64,000 nucleotides of DNA from Micromonospora globbae (GCF_003610785.1 NZ_RAQQ01000002.1:186001-250000), one strand, 5' to 3'; shown: positions 53,578 through 62,699, numbered from the stretch's first letter. Numbers and translations are program-made. The notes: a model not told the origin generated them from the sequence alone.

Positions 53578-54582
53578 TCATCGTGCGTCGCGCAGCGTGA
53601 GGACGTACGTGGCGGTCAGCGCGACGGCACGGTCCTCGTCCCGGGACAGGTCGGCGAGGACCCGGGACGCCGTGGCCCCCGGGATGTCCGCGAGCGCCTG
53701 CGCCAGCCGCCGACGTGCGGGCGGCCCGGCGGCGCCGTGCGTGAGGCGGTCGGCCATCCTGGTGGCGATCTGCTCCGCCACCGCGGGGTCGCCCGCCAGC
53801 ATGCCCAGCGCGTCGGCGGCGTCGACGTCGTTCGCCTCCTCGACGACCATGTCGACGAGCGTCGGGATCACGTCGGCCACCCGACGCGACCCGAGCGCCA
53901 GAGCCGCGGACCTGCGGACCGCCACGTCGGAGTCCGTGAGGGCGTCCCGCAGTCGTGTCGTCGCCTCGTCGGTCGGGATCTCGGCGATGGCCCGCACCGC
54001 CCGTTCCCGCACCTCGGCCTTCGGCGAGCGGAGGCCCTCGGCCAGCGGCGCCACCGCGCTGTCGCCCGACTGCGCGAGGGCCCATCGGAGGGCACCGGCG
54101 ACGTTCGGGTCCGTCTCGTGCAACGCGGCCTCGACCAGGGCGTCCACCGGCACCGGGACCCCGTCGACCGAGGACAGGGCGGCGCGCTGGCGCTGCCCGG
54201 CGCTGTCCGACGCGAGGGCCTGGAGGAGCGCGACGACGTGGAGGACGTCCTCCCAGTCGGCGGGTTCCGCGGCGCCGATCCGGCGCAGTCGCGTGAGCAG
54301 TTCCGTCTCCGCCGCGATGCGCGCGAGCGTCCGGCGGACGAGGTCGTCGACGAGCGCCGAGGGCGTGAAACCGGGATCGTCCAGCGCCCGCCCGACCTCG
54401 CGCAGCGACAACCCCAACGACCGCAGGCTCTCGATGTGGAAGATGCGCCGGATGTCCTCGCCCGAGTACTCCCGGTAACCGGACCCGGTGCGTCCTGTCG
54501 GCCGGACCAGGCCGAGCGACTCGTAGTGCCGGAGCATGCGGGCGCTCACCCCGGAGCGTCGTGCCACGTCACCGATCAACAC
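53578..54582 (-). CDS. MerR regulator fused to HEAT repeats
   Basis: 334 residues. The N-terminal 110 residues are a MerR DNA-binding domain (LIGDVARRSGVSARMLRHYE, YREYSGEDIRRIFHIESLRS, LGLSLREVGRAL). Instead of a small ligand or metal domain, the remainder is a HEAT-like solenoid (DPNVAGALRWALAQSGDSAV, SPKAEVRERAVRAIAEIPTD, DSDVAVRRSAALALGSR). It starts 6 nt after the HEAT-only gene, so the two are cotranscribed; their solenoids may interact. The effector is probably a protein or other large partner (inference). Confidence 0.9.
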   Translation of the reverse strand: MLIGDVARRSGVSARMLRHYESLGLVRPTGRTGSGYREYSGEDIRRIFHIESLRSLGLSLREVGRALDDPGFTPSALVDDLVRRTLARIAAETELLTRLRRIGAAEPADWEDVLHVVALLQALASDSAGQRQRAALSSVDGVPVPVDALVEAALHETDPNVAGALRWALAQSGDSAVAPLAEGLRSPKAEVRERAVRAIAEIPTDEATTRLRDALTDSDVAVRRSAALALGSRRVADVIPTLVDMVVEEANDVDAADALGMLAGDPAVAEQIATRMADRLTHGAAGPPARRRLAQALADIPGATASRVLADLSRDEDRAVALTATYVLTLRDAR

Positions 54583-54588
54583 TGCCTG

Positions 54589-55257
54589 TCACCCCTCCTG
54601 GGCGGTCGGGCCGATGGCCACGACGCGCTTCGCCTCCTCGATCGCGAACTCGAACCCGGCGTCCGGGTCGCGCAGCAGCCGTTCCGTGGCCCTCGCGTGC
54701 TGGCGCACCCGAGGGTCGGCATGCGTCAAGGCGGCGCGCAGGGACGGCACGACCACCTCACCGAGCGCGACCAGCGCGCGGCTGAGGCTCAACTGCGTCT
54801 CGCGTGCGCCGCGCCCGAGCTGTGTCACCAACACCCCGGCCAACCCGGGTTCCGCACCCTCGGGCACGAGGACGACGGCCGCTCGCCACGCGCTGCGCGC
54901 CACCTCGTCGTCGGCGTCGGTCAGGAGCGCCCGGGTGATGGCCGGCCACGCCCGCCGGTCCCCGATCTTGGACAGTGTGTGCAACGCCTGGCTCCGTGCC
55001 TGCGCCCGCTCGGAGCGGAGTTCGTCGACGAGCTTCGGCACCGTCACCGACGACGGGTGACGGGTGAGCGCCCACGTGAGCATGTCGCGCACGTAGAAGT
55101 CGGGCTCGACCGCGCACCGCTCGACGAGCGGGCCGACGAGCCGCTCCGCCGGGGTCGTGCCGGCCGCCAGCGCCGCCTGGAGCCGCACCGACGAGCTGCT
55201 GTTCGCCAGCCCCTGGAGTGTGCGCGCCGTGTGCGCGTCCTCCGCCGGCACGGTCAT
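54589..55257 (-). CDS. HEAT-repeat protein partner of the MerR-HEAT regulator
   Basis: 222 residues from ATG 55257, with GGAGG 8 nt upstream. It consists of tandem helical repeats: FYVRDMLTWALTRHPSSVTV, AQARSQALHTLSKIGDRRAW, DDEVARSAWRAAVVLVPEGA and DPRVRQHARATERLLRD. It has no DNA-binding or catalytic motif. It is first in a two-gene operon with the MerR-HEAT gene, behind a MerR-type palindrome, and may be a sensor subunit, antagonist or scaffold. Confidence 0.88.
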   Translation of the reverse strand: MTVPAEDAHTARTLQGLANSSSSVRLQAALAAGTTPAERLVGPLVERCAVEPDFYVRDMLTWALTRHPSSVTVPKLVDELRSERAQARSQALHTLSKIGDRRAWPAITRALLTDADDEVARSAWRAAVVLVPEGAEPGLAGVLVTQLGRGARETQLSLSRALVALGEVVVPSLRAALTHADPRVRQHARATERLLRDPDAGFEFAIEEAKRVVAIGPTAQEG

Positions 55258-55283
55258 GGGGACCACCTCCGCGGCCCAGTGAA

Positions 55284-55306
55284 GACCTTGTCACTATGTC
55301 AAGGTC
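55284..55306 (-). promoter_or_regulatory. MerR-type palindromic operator
   Basis: GACCTTG (55284-55290) and CAAGGTC (55300-55306) form a perfect inverted repeat with a 9-nt spacer, 27 nt upstream of the HEAT gene. On the minus strand it includes TTGACA. ACCTTGAC-type inverted repeats are typical MerR-family sites, so autoregulation is likely. Confidence 0.7.
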
Positions 55307-55361
55307 AAGCGCGGCCGCGCCGCGGGATGGGCACGCGCCTGCCGGGGGAGCGGCGCCGCTC

Positions 55362-55796
55362 TCAGGCGCGGTAGTAGGCCTCGACGGGTACGCGCGCCTC
55401 GTCGAACAGCGCGGGACCGTCCTGCGTCACGGTCGGCCAGGCGCCCGAGGCCGGGTTGAGCTCGACGAGCTGCTCGGTGGCCAGTGCGTAGACGACCCGG
55501 CCCAGTCCGGAGCGGACGATGCCGCCCGCGCACATGCCGCACGGCTGGCAGCTCGTGTACATGGTCGTGCGCCGCGCCGTCTCCGGGTCCAGTTCACGGG
55601 CCGCCCAGCGGGCGAGCTTCAGTTCCGGGTGGGCGCTGATGTCGTCGTCGCGCCGTACGGTGTTGTGCGCCTCGGCGAGGATCGTGCCGTCCGGCCCGGC
55701 CAGCAGCGAGCCGTAGGGCGCGTCGCCCAGGGTGACGGCGTGCGCCGCGATGGCGATGGCACGCCGCAGGAGTTCCTCGTCGGCAGTCGTGATCAC
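55362..55796 (-). CDS. Nucleoside/base deaminase (CDA fold)
   Basis: 144 residues from GTG 55796, GGAGG 8 nt upstream. Zinc motifs are SAHPELKLAR (HPE, usually HAE) and TSCQPCGMCAGG (PCxxC). The start TADEELLRRAIAIAAHAV is the typical first helix of guanine-deaminase/TadA-like enzymes. It would remove an amino group from a purine or cytosine derivative; substrate undetermined. The single-copy position, between a MerR-HEAT operon and an ABC cassette, gives no clue. Confidence 0.9.
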   Translation of the reverse strand: MITTADEELLRRAIAIAAHAVTLGDAPYGSLLAGPDGTILAEAHNTVRRDDDISAHPELKLARWAARELDPETARRTTMYTSCQPCGMCAGGIVRSGLGRVVYALATEQLVELNPASGAWPTVTQDGPALFDEARVPVEAYYRA

Positions 55797-55922
55797 GGTG
55801 GTGTCCTCCGGTGTCTGGCCAGGGCGGTCGGCGCCTGCCAGGCTACGGTAGGGCTGGCCCTACCCCGAGGATCCAAGGTCGCCATGTGTCGTGCGGCGCC
55901 TCCGCCGACCAGGCTGATCACC

Positions 55923-56651
55923 ATGACACCAACGGTCGTCGAGGTCCTCGACGTGACGAAGAGCTACCCGGGCAGCGCCGGCGTGCGCGCCCTCGACGGT
56001 GTGTCGGTGGGCTTCGCCGCCGGCACGTTCTGCGCCGTGATGGGCCCCTCCGGGTCCGGGAAGTCGACGCTGCTGCACTGCGCGGCCGGCCTCGACCGGC
56101 CGGACAGCGGACGCGTGCTGCTGGCCGGGCAGGAGATCAGCGGGCTCCGCGAGCCGAAGCTGACCACCGTGCGGCGCCGGCGGGTCGGCTTCGTGTTCCA
56201 GTCGTACAACCTGATGGACTCGCTGTCCGTCTGGCACAACGTCCTGCTGCCGCAGCGGCTGGCGGGCGTGCGGCCGGATCGTTCCTGGGCGCGCGAGGTC
56301 ATGCGGCGGGTGGGGCTCACCGGCCGGGAGAACGACCGGCCGGGCCAGCTCTCCGGTGGCCAGCGGCAGCGTGTCGCGCTCGCCCGGGCGCTGGCCGGGC
56401 GCCCGGAAGTGATCTTCGCGGACGAGCCCACCGGCGCCCTCGACCTCTCCACCGGACGCGAGGTGCTGGCGCTGCTGCGCGAGGCCGTGGACGGCTTCGG
56501 CACCGCCGTCATCATGGTCACCCACGACCCGGCCGCCGCCGCGTGGGCGGATCGCGTCGTCTTTCTCGCCGACGGCCGCATCGTGGCCGAGCTGGCGGAC
56601 CCCACGGTCGAGAAGGTGGCGGCGCAGATGACGGCGGTGAGCGCCCGATGA
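55923..56651 (+). CDS. ABC transporter ATP-binding protein (MacB/LolD type)
   Basis: 242 residues from ATG 55923. Walker A GPSGSGKST, Q-loop FVFQSYNLMDSL, signature LSGGQRQRVALARAL, Walker B VIFADEPTGALD and the H-loop MVTHD are all present. QSYNLM and the overall length match the MacB/LolD/FtsE group that energises FtsX-type permeases. Its stop overlaps the permease start by 4 nt, and a two-component system follows in the same operon. Confidence 0.96.
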   Translation: MTPTVVEVLDVTKSYPGSAGVRALDGVSVGFAAGTFCAVMGPSGSGKSTLLHCAAGLDRPDSGRVLLAGQEISGLREPKLTTVRRRRVGFVFQSYNLMDSLSVWHNVLLPQRLAGVRPDRSWAREVMRRVGLTGRENDRPGQLSGGQRQRVALARALAGRPEVIFADEPTGALDLSTGREVLALLREAVDGFGTAVIMVTHDPAAAAWADRVVFLADGRIVAELADPTVEKVAAQMTAVSAR

Positions 56652-59158
56652 TGCGGCTCGCGCTCGGCTCGCTGCGCCGGCACCGCGGCGCGTACCTGGG
56701 CACCTTCCTCGCGGCCTTCCTGGCGGTGGCGCTGCTGGCCGGCGCCGGCCTGCTGCTCTTCTCGGTGCTGACCGCCAAGCCGCCGGCCGATCGGTTCGCC
56801 GCCACCGCCGTGGTGCTCTCCGGCGATCGCGAGGTCACCCTCCAGACGGTCAGGAAGAAGAAGGACAAGGTCAAGACGAAGACCAAGAGCGAGCGGCTGA
56901 CCGGCGCCGGCACGCTGCCGGTCGACCTGGCCGGGCGGATCGCCGCGGTGCCGGGGGTCGCGGACGCGGTCGCCGACTACGCGTTCCCGGTGGCGTTCCC
57001 GGTGCGGGGCGAGGACGGCGCCCCCGTCGTCGGCCACGGTTGGGCGTCCGCCGCGCTCACCCCGTACACCCTGGAGCAGGGCCGCCCGCCGGCGGCGGGC
57101 GAGGTGGTGGTCGACGCGGACCTGGCCGCCCGCGGCGGCCTCTCCACCGGGGACCAGGTCCCGATCACGACCAGGACGGGCGTACGGACGCTGCGCGTGT
57201 CCGGCGTCGCCGCTCCCGCCGGACGGGACGGCCTGCCCGCCCAGGGCGCCGTGTTCCTCGCCGACCGGGAGGTCCCCGCCGTGTCCGGCCTGGCCGGTCC
57301 CACCGCGATCGGAGTGCTCGCCGCGCCGGGTGCGGACCGCGCCGCGCTCGCGGCGGCGGTACGCGCCGTGGCCGGCGACGCGACCCTGCTCACCGGCGCC
57401 GACAAGGTGCGCGGTGACCTGCCCGGGGCGCTGCCGGACTACATCGGCCCGATCTCCATCTTCGGCTTCACGATCGGGATCACCGCGTTCGCCGCCGTCT
57501 TCGTGCTCACCGGCACGGTCGCGCTGGGTGTGCGGCAGCGGCTGCGCGAGCTGGCCCTGCTGCGCACGGCGGGGGCGACCCCGGGGCAGCTGCGCCGCCT
57601 GCTCGGGCTGGAGAGCGTGGTGCTCGCGGCCGTCGCGGCGGTGCCGGCGATGCCGCTCGGTGTCGTGGTGGCCCGGGTGGTGGCCGCCCGGTTCCGCGCC
57701 CTCGGCGCGGTGCCGGCGCAGTTCACCGTCGGCGTGAACGTCCTGGTCCTCGGCGGGGCGGCCGCGGCCGGCGTGCTCGTGACGTTCGTCGCGGCCCGGA
57801 TCGCCGGCCGGCGGGCGGTGCGGATCGCGCCGACGCAGGCACTGGTCGAGACCGCCACCGCCCCGCGCGGCGGCCTGCTCGTCCGCGTTCTCGCCGCCCT
57901 GGTCACCGCGGGCGGGGCCGTCGCGGTGCTCAGCTTCGTGCCGCTGGGCGGGCCGCTCGGCATGGGCATGAGCTTCGTGTCGTCCGCGCTGCTGCTGTGC
58001 GCGGTGGCCGCGCTCGGCCCGGTGCTGGTGCGCGCCCTGACCGCCGTCGTCGGCCGCCTGACGCGGGTGGCCGGGGTGACCGGCTGGCTGGCCGGCACGG
58101 TCGCCCGGGTGGAGAGCCGGCGCGTCGCCGCCGTCGCCGTGCCACTGGTGCTGATGTTCGCCGTCAACGCCACGATGCTGCTGAACAGCTCGCTGCTCGG
58201 CAGGCTCACCGCCGACGAGCACGCCGCCCGGAACGCGCCCGCGACCGGCCAGGTGACCGGCCCGGCCGGTCTGCCACTGGACGCGGTCGGCGACCTGGCC
58301 GCGCTGCCCGGCGTCACCGGAGCCGCCGCGACGCTGCCCACCCGGGCGATCGTCGCGCAGGGCGGCAAGCCGGAGGACCACCCCTCGCAGGGGCTGTTCC
58401 TGGCCGGCCGGGAGGCGGCCATCGACCTCGGCGTCCGGGAGGGGCGGATCGGTGGCGACGACACCTTCGCGGCCAGCTCCTACCTCGTGCGGCAGTACGG
58501 TTGGCGGGTCGGCGACGAGGTGCCGATCTGGCTGGCCGACGGGTACCAGGTCACGCTGCGGCTGGCCGCGGTGTACGAGCGGTCCCGGGGCTTCGGCGAC
58601 ATGGCGCTGCCCGCCCGCCTGGTCGCCGCGCACGACCCGCGCGGCCTGGTCGCGGCCGTCGCGCTGCGCTACGACGGAGACGTGGCGTCCCGCATCCGGG
58701 AGCGGTGGCCGGCCCTGCGGGTCACCCCGACGGCCGAGGCGGTCCGCGCCGGTGACGCGCAGAACCAGCAGGGCGCCTGGGAACTGATGGTGGTCATCTC
58801 CCTCGGCTTCACCGCCATCGCCGTGGTCAACACGTTCGCGATCGCCACCGCGGCCCGCCGGCGGGAGTACGCCGACCTGCGGCTGGCCGGGGCGACGGCC
58901 GGCCAGGTGCACCGCATGGTCACCGGCGAGGCGGCGATCACCGTGGCCGTCGGGCTGCTGCTCGGCGCGGCGGTCGCCGGGATCGTGGTGGGCGCGTTCA
59001 GCACGGCCCAGGACGGGGTCTTCCGGCTGATCGTGGACCCGGTGACGTACGCCGGCATGCTGGCCGGGGTCGCGGCCCTGGGCATGGTCGCCGGCGCCCT
59101 GCCGATCCGGCTGGTCCTGCGCCGCCGCGCGCTGCCCGCCGTGGCCGACGGTCGCTGA
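56648..59158 (+). CDS. FtsX-like ABC permease
   Basis: 836 residues. The N-terminal helix (AAFLAVALLAGAGLLLFSVL) is followed by a large extracytoplasmic domain, three helices with FTIGITAFAAVFVLTGTVAL, then a second unit with another extracellular domain and a C-terminal helix set (VVISLGFTAIAVVNTFAIAT). This is the two-FtsX-domain, BceB/MacB-like design for mechanotransmission or export of peptides or lipids. A Lys-rich stretch, RKKKDKVKTKTKSER, lies in the first outside domain (see findings). It is coupled to the ATPase by a 4-nt overlap and to the kinase by a 2-nt gap. Confidence 0.93.
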   Translation: MMRLALGSLRRHRGAYLGTFLAAFLAVALLAGAGLLLFSVLTAKPPADRFAATAVVLSGDREVTLQTVRKKKDKVKTKTKSERLTGAGTLPVDLAGRIAAVPGVADAVADYAFPVAFPVRGEDGAPVVGHGWASAALTPYTLEQGRPPAAGEVVVDADLAARGGLSTGDQVPITTRTGVRTLRVSGVAAPAGRDGLPAQGAVFLADREVPAVSGLAGPTAIGVLAAPGADRAALAAAVRAVAGDATLLTGADKVRGDLPGALPDYIGPISIFGFTIGITAFAAVFVLTGTVALGVRQRLRELALLRTAGATPGQLRRLLGLESVVLAAVAAVPAMPLGVVVARVVAARFRALGAVPAQFTVGVNVLVLGGAAAAGVLVTFVAARIAGRRAVRIAPTQALVETATAPRGGLLVRVLAALVTAGGAVAVLSFVPLGGPLGMGMSFVSSALLLCAVAALGPVLVRALTAVVGRLTRVAGVTGWLAGTVARVESRRVAAVAVPLVLMFAVNATMLLNSSLLGRLTADEHAARNAPATGQVTGPAGLPLDAVGDLAALPGVTGAAATLPTRAIVAQGGKPEDHPSQGLFLAGREAAIDLGVREGRIGGDDTFAASSYLVRQYGWRVGDEVPIWLADGYQVTLRLAAVYERSRGFGDMALPARLVAAHDPRGLVAAVALRYDGDVASRIRERWPALRVTPTAEAVRAGDAQNQQGAWELMVVISLGFTAIAVVNTFAIATAARRREYADLRLAGATAGQVHRMVTGEAAITVAVGLLLGAAVAGIVVGAFSTAQDGVFRLIVDPVTYAGMLAGVAALGMVAGALPIRLVLRRRALPAVADGR

Positions 59159-59160
59159 TC

Positions 59161-60402
59161 ATGGTGGCTATCCTGGTGCCGGTGAGGACGACCGGGCGGG
59201 CGCTGGGATACCTGGCCAGCGGTGTGCCCGCCGGGGTGGTGGGTCTCGTCTGGACCCTGGCGGCGACCCTGGTGGTCGGCCTGCTCGCCGTGACCCACCT
59301 CGGCGGACCGGCCTTCCTCGGCGCCGCCTGGGTCACCCGTCGGCTCGCCACCCTGGAGCGGCGGCGGGCCGGTTGGGTCCTCGACCGGCCGATCACGTCG
59401 CCCTACGTCCCGGTCACCGCCGACACCGTGGGGCGGCGGGTCGCCGCGGTCGCCGGCCAGCCGGCCACCTGGCGGGACGTGGCCTGGCTGGTGGTGCTGT
59501 TCCCGATCGGCCTCGCCGGCGGTGTCGCCGGCACGGTGATCGCGGCCGTCGACCTGGGCGCCGTCACCGCGCCGGCGTGGGCCTGGGCGGTGCCGAACCC
59601 GCACGCGCCGTTTCCCATGAAGCCGCTGCTCACCACCACGCCGGGCCGCTTCGGGCTCACCCTGATCGGGCTCGCGCTGCTGCCCCTGGCCGTGTGGCTG
59701 CTGCGCACCCTGGCCCGCGCCCAGACCGCCGCCGCCCGCGCGCTGCTGGCGCCGGGCCTGCACGCGCAGCTGGTCCAGGAGGCCGCCCGGCTCGCGCAGA
59801 CCCGGGCCCGGGTGGTCGACGCCCAGGCCGCGGAACTGCGCCGGATCGAGCGCGACCTGCACGACGGTGCCCAGGCCCGGATCGTGGCCGCGGGCATGAC
59901 CCTGGCGCTCGCGGCCCGCAAGCTGCGCACCGGCGGGGCGGCCGGACCCGACGTCGAGCTGGCCCGGCGCCAGCTCGACGAGGCCCTCGCCGAGCTGCGC
60001 CGGCTGGTGCGCGGCATCCACCCGCCGATCCTGACCGACCGCGGCCTTCACGCGGCCCTCGCGGCGCTGGCCGCCGACAGCCCGCTGGCCGTCGAGGTGC
60101 GCGGCGACCGGCAGGCGCGGTACCCCGCGGCCGTGGAGTCGGCCGCCTACTTCGTCGTCGCCGAGGGCCTCGCCAACGCCGCCAAGCACGCCGACGCGGC
60201 CACCTGCGTCGTCGACCTGACCCGGACCGACGCGGCGATCGTCGTGACGCTCACCGACGACGGCCGCGGCGGCGCCGACCCCTCCGGCGCCGGCCTCGAC
60301 GGCCTGCGCCGGCGCGTGGAGGCCCTCGACGGCACGCTGACCATCACCAGCCCGCCCGGCGGGCCGACCGTACTGCGGGCGGAGTTCCCATGCGCATCGT
60401 GA
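59161..60402 (+). CDS. NarL-type membrane sensor histidine kinase
   Basis: 413 residues. Two hydrophobic regions form the membrane domain: one near 25-50, and two later helices around 108-140 and 165-185. The HisKA_3 dimerisation helix ELRRIERDLHDGAQARIVAA contains the phospho-acceptor His. The ATPase core has VAEGLANAAKHADA (N-box) and LTDDGRGGADPSGAGLDGLR (G boxes). It starts 2 nt after the permease stop, and its sensor domain is small, so it may read the transporter's state, as in Bce-like modules. Confidence 0.94.
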   Translation: MVAILVPVRTTGRALGYLASGVPAGVVGLVWTLAATLVVGLLAVTHLGGPAFLGAAWVTRRLATLERRRAGWVLDRPITSPYVPVTADTVGRRVAAVAGQPATWRDVAWLVVLFPIGLAGGVAGTVIAAVDLGAVTAPAWAWAVPNPHAPFPMKPLLTTTPGRFGLTLIGLALLPLAVWLLRTLARAQTAAARALLAPGLHAQLVQEAARLAQTRARVVDAQAAELRRIERDLHDGAQARIVAAGMTLALAARKLRTGGAAGPDVELARRQLDEALAELRRLVRGIHPPILTDRGLHAALAALAADSPLAVEVRGDRQARYPAAVESAAYFVVAEGLANAAKHADAATCVVDLTRTDAAIVVTLTDDGRGGADPSGAGLDGLRRRVEALDGTLTITSPPGGPTVLRAEFPCAS

Positions 60403-61034
60403 TCGCCGAAGACCTGCTGCTGCTGCGCGACGGCATCGTGCGGCTGCTCACCGACACCGGTCACACGGTCGTCGCCGCGGTGGACACCGCGCCCGACCTG
60501 CTCGCCGCGTACGACGAGCACCGGCCGGACCTGGCCGTCGTCGACGTACGGCTGCCGCCGGGCTTCCGCGACGAGGGGCTGCGCGCCGCGCTCCACCTCC
60601 GCGCCCGGGACCCGGACGGGCGGGTGCTGATCCTGTCCCAGTACGTGGAGCGGACGTACGCCGCGGAGCTGCTGGCGGACGGCCGGGGCGGGGTCGGGTA
60701 CCTGCTCAAGGACCGGGTGACCGCGCTCGACGAGTTCCTCGACGCGATCGACCGGGTGGCGGCCGGCGGCACCGTGATGGACCCGGAGGTGGTCCGGCAG
60801 CTGTTCACCCGCAACAGCCGCACGAGCGGCGTCGGGGCGCTCACCCCGCGCGAGCGGGAGGTCCTCGGCCTGATGGCCCAGGGCCTGTCCAACGCGGCGA
60901 TCTGCGCCGCGCTGGTCCTCGCGCCGGTGTCGGTCGAGAAGCACATCACGAACATCTTCGCGAAGCTCGACCTGCCGCCGGACGACGACGCGCACCGCCG
61001 GGTCCGTGCCGTCCTGGCCTACCTCAACCAGTGA
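60390..61034 (+). CDS. NarL/LuxR-family response regulator
   Basis: 214 residues from ATG 60390, overlapping the kinase by 13 nt. The receiver has IVIAEDLLLLRDGI, the phospho-acceptor Asp in LAVVDVRLPPGF and GYLLKDRV. The LuxR helix-turn-helix is LTPREREVLGLMAQGLSNAA and VSVEKHITNIFAKLDLP. It is the last gene of the ABC-permease-kinase-regulator operon and probably controls expression of the transporter. Confidence 0.95.
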   Translation: MRIVIAEDLLLLRDGIVRLLTDTGHTVVAAVDTAPDLLAAYDEHRPDLAVVDVRLPPGFRDEGLRAALHLRARDPDGRVLILSQYVERTYAAELLADGRGGVGYLLKDRVTALDEFLDAIDRVAAGGTVMDPEVVRQLFTRNSRTSGVGALTPREREVLGLMAQGLSNAAICAALVLAPVSVEKHITNIFAKLDLPPDDDAHRRVRAVLAYLNQ

Positions 61035-61046
61035 CCCCCACCCGGG

Positions 61047-61985
61047 TCACGGGTGCCGCGACCCCGACTCGTCCGCGACCTGGATGATCGTCCGGCCGGG
61101 CGTACGGCGGCGGCCGGCGAACGCCGAGGCCGCCTCGGACAGCGGCAGCACGGCGCCCACGACGGGCCGGAGCCGTCCGGCGCGGACCCGCTGGGCGAGG
61201 TCGGCCAGCCGGGCGCGATCGGGTTCGACGACGAAGAAGATCGCTCGCCCGTCCCGCGGCCGCACGGTGGGCGGCGCGGCGATGGTGACGACGGTGCCGC
61301 CGGGGCGTACCAGTTCGGTCGACCGTTCCAGGACGTCACCGCCGATGACGTCGAGGACCACGTCCACCTCGCCGGCGTCCCGCAGGTCGTCGGCGTCCAG
61401 GTCGAGGAAGGCGTGCGCGCCGAGGTCGAGCGCGACCTCGCGGTGGTCGGCGCGGCCGGTGCCGATCACGTGGGCGCCCACCTCGCGGGCGAGTTGGACG
61501 GCGATCGAGCCCACGCCGCCCGCGGCGCCGTGGACGAGGACGGTCTGTCCGGTCGTGAGGTGGCCGTGGTCGAAGAGCCCCTGCCAGGCGGTCAGTCCGG
61601 AGATGGGCAGCGCGGCGGCCACGGTGTGGTCGATGTCGGCCGCGAGGGGCGCGAGGTTGCGCGCCTCCACCGCCGTGTACTCGGCGAGCGTGCCGTTGCG
61701 GGCCCAGTCGGTCAACCCGAACACCCGCTGGCCCACCGTGAGGCCGGTGGTGCCGTAGCCGAGTTCCACCACGGTTCCGGACAGCTCGTGCCCCGGAATG
61801 CTGGGCGTCCGGTCGCGGCCGGAGCGATCGGTCCAGGTGGCGGGCCAGTCGAGCTCTCCGGGGGTGAAGCCCGCGGCGTGCACGCGCACGATGACGTCGT
61901 TCTCCGCCGCGTGGGGGTGGGGCATGTCCGTCAGGGTGAGGCCGCCGACGCCGGCGTCACGGTCTCGTACGGTGATCGCTCGCAT
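61047..61985 (-). CDS. NADP-dependent quinone-reductase-like oxidoreductase
   Basis: 312 residues from ATG 61985, with AAGGA 7 nt upstream. It is a zinc-free medium-chain dehydrogenase with IPGHELSGTV, GLTAWQGLFDHGHL and the cofactor loop VLVHGAAGGVGSIAVQLA. These enzymes reduce quinones or enones with NADPH. The gene lies 75 nt downstream of the HD-domain gene on the same strand, so they may form an operon. Confidence 0.93.
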   Translation of the reverse strand: MRAITVRDRDAGVGGLTLTDMPHPHAAENDVIVRVHAAGFTPGELDWPATWTDRSGRDRTPSIPGHELSGTVVELGYGTTGLTVGQRVFGLTDWARNGTLAEYTAVEARNLAPLAADIDHTVAAALPISGLTAWQGLFDHGHLTTGQTVLVHGAAGGVGSIAVQLAREVGAHVIGTGRADHREVALDLGAHAFLDLDADDLRDAGEVDVVLDVIGGDVLERSTELVRPGGTVVTIAAPPTVRPRDGRAIFFVVEPDRARLADLAQRVRAGRLRPVVGAVLPLSEAASAFAGRRRTPGRTIIQVADESGSRHP

Positions 61986-62060
61986 GCGAGTCCTTCCGGG
62001 AGCGGTGGCCGGCACGGCGTGCCGCACCGACCACCGGGTTGGTGTCTGCTGGCTGTCCGG

Positions 62061-62699
62061 TCAGCTCGGCCAGGGCGCGCCGATGATGCGCTCGACCGTC
62101 GTCGTACGCCGGAAACCGGGGATGAAGTGCTCGATGATGTCGGAGTTCACGGTGCCGTTCGTGGTCTCCGGCCGGTCCTTGAACCCGTCGAACTGGGCGC
62201 GCAGGAACTCGTTCTTGAAGTCCCCGCGGGGGTGGACGGCGACGATCTCCGCCACCCGGTCCCGCTCCAGCCCGTCGAGACCGAGGCCGATCACGTCGGT
62301 CAGGACGCCGAGCTGCGTGATCGCGATCTCCGGACCCATCCGGTCGGGAATGCCCGGTGTGGTGTGCAGCGCGATCGCCGTCCAGACCGTCTCGGCGGCG
62401 GCCGTCGGGAACCCCCGCTCCAGCAGGAACCTCCGCGCGTGGTCGGCGCCGTCGACCTCGAACCGCTGCTCGACGTCGGAGAAGGGGTTCGCGAGGCCGA
62501 CGTCGTGGAACAGGGCCGACAGGTAGAGCAGCTCCGGGTCCGGTTCCGCGCCGAGCGCGCGGGCGTGCATCAGGCCGAAGAGGAAGACCCGCCGGGAGTG
62601 GTGGTAGATGAGAGGGCTGGTCGTCTCCCGCACGAGCCGGGTCGCTTCGGCGACCGCCGCCGTCTCAGGAATCTCCAGTCCCGCGATGACCTCTGGCAT
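62061..62699 (-). CDS. HD-domain hydrolase, cyanamide-hydratase-like
   Basis: 212 residues from ATG 62699 (GAGG upstream; ATG 62756 is a longer alternative). The metal-binding HD pattern is YHHSRRVFLFG, SALFHDVGLAN and IALHTTPGIPD. The surrounding sequence (RRFEVDGADHARRFLLERG-like) follows the cyanamide hydratase/Ddi2-type subgroup, which hydrates nitriles or cyanamide to amides. The true substrate is not evident. It is upstream of the quinone-reductase-like gene and divergent from a GlxA-type regulator. Confidence 0.88.
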   Translation of the reverse strand: MPEVIAGLEIPETAAVAEATRLVRETTSPLIYHHSRRVFLFGLMHARALGAEPDPELLYLSALFHDVGLANPFSDVEQRFEVDGADHARRFLLERGFPTAAAETVWTAIALHTTPGIPDRMGPEIAITQLGVLTDVIGLGLDGLERDRVAEIVAVHPRGDFKNEFLRAQFDGFKDRPETTNGTVNSDIIEHFIPGFRRTTTVERIIGAPWPS

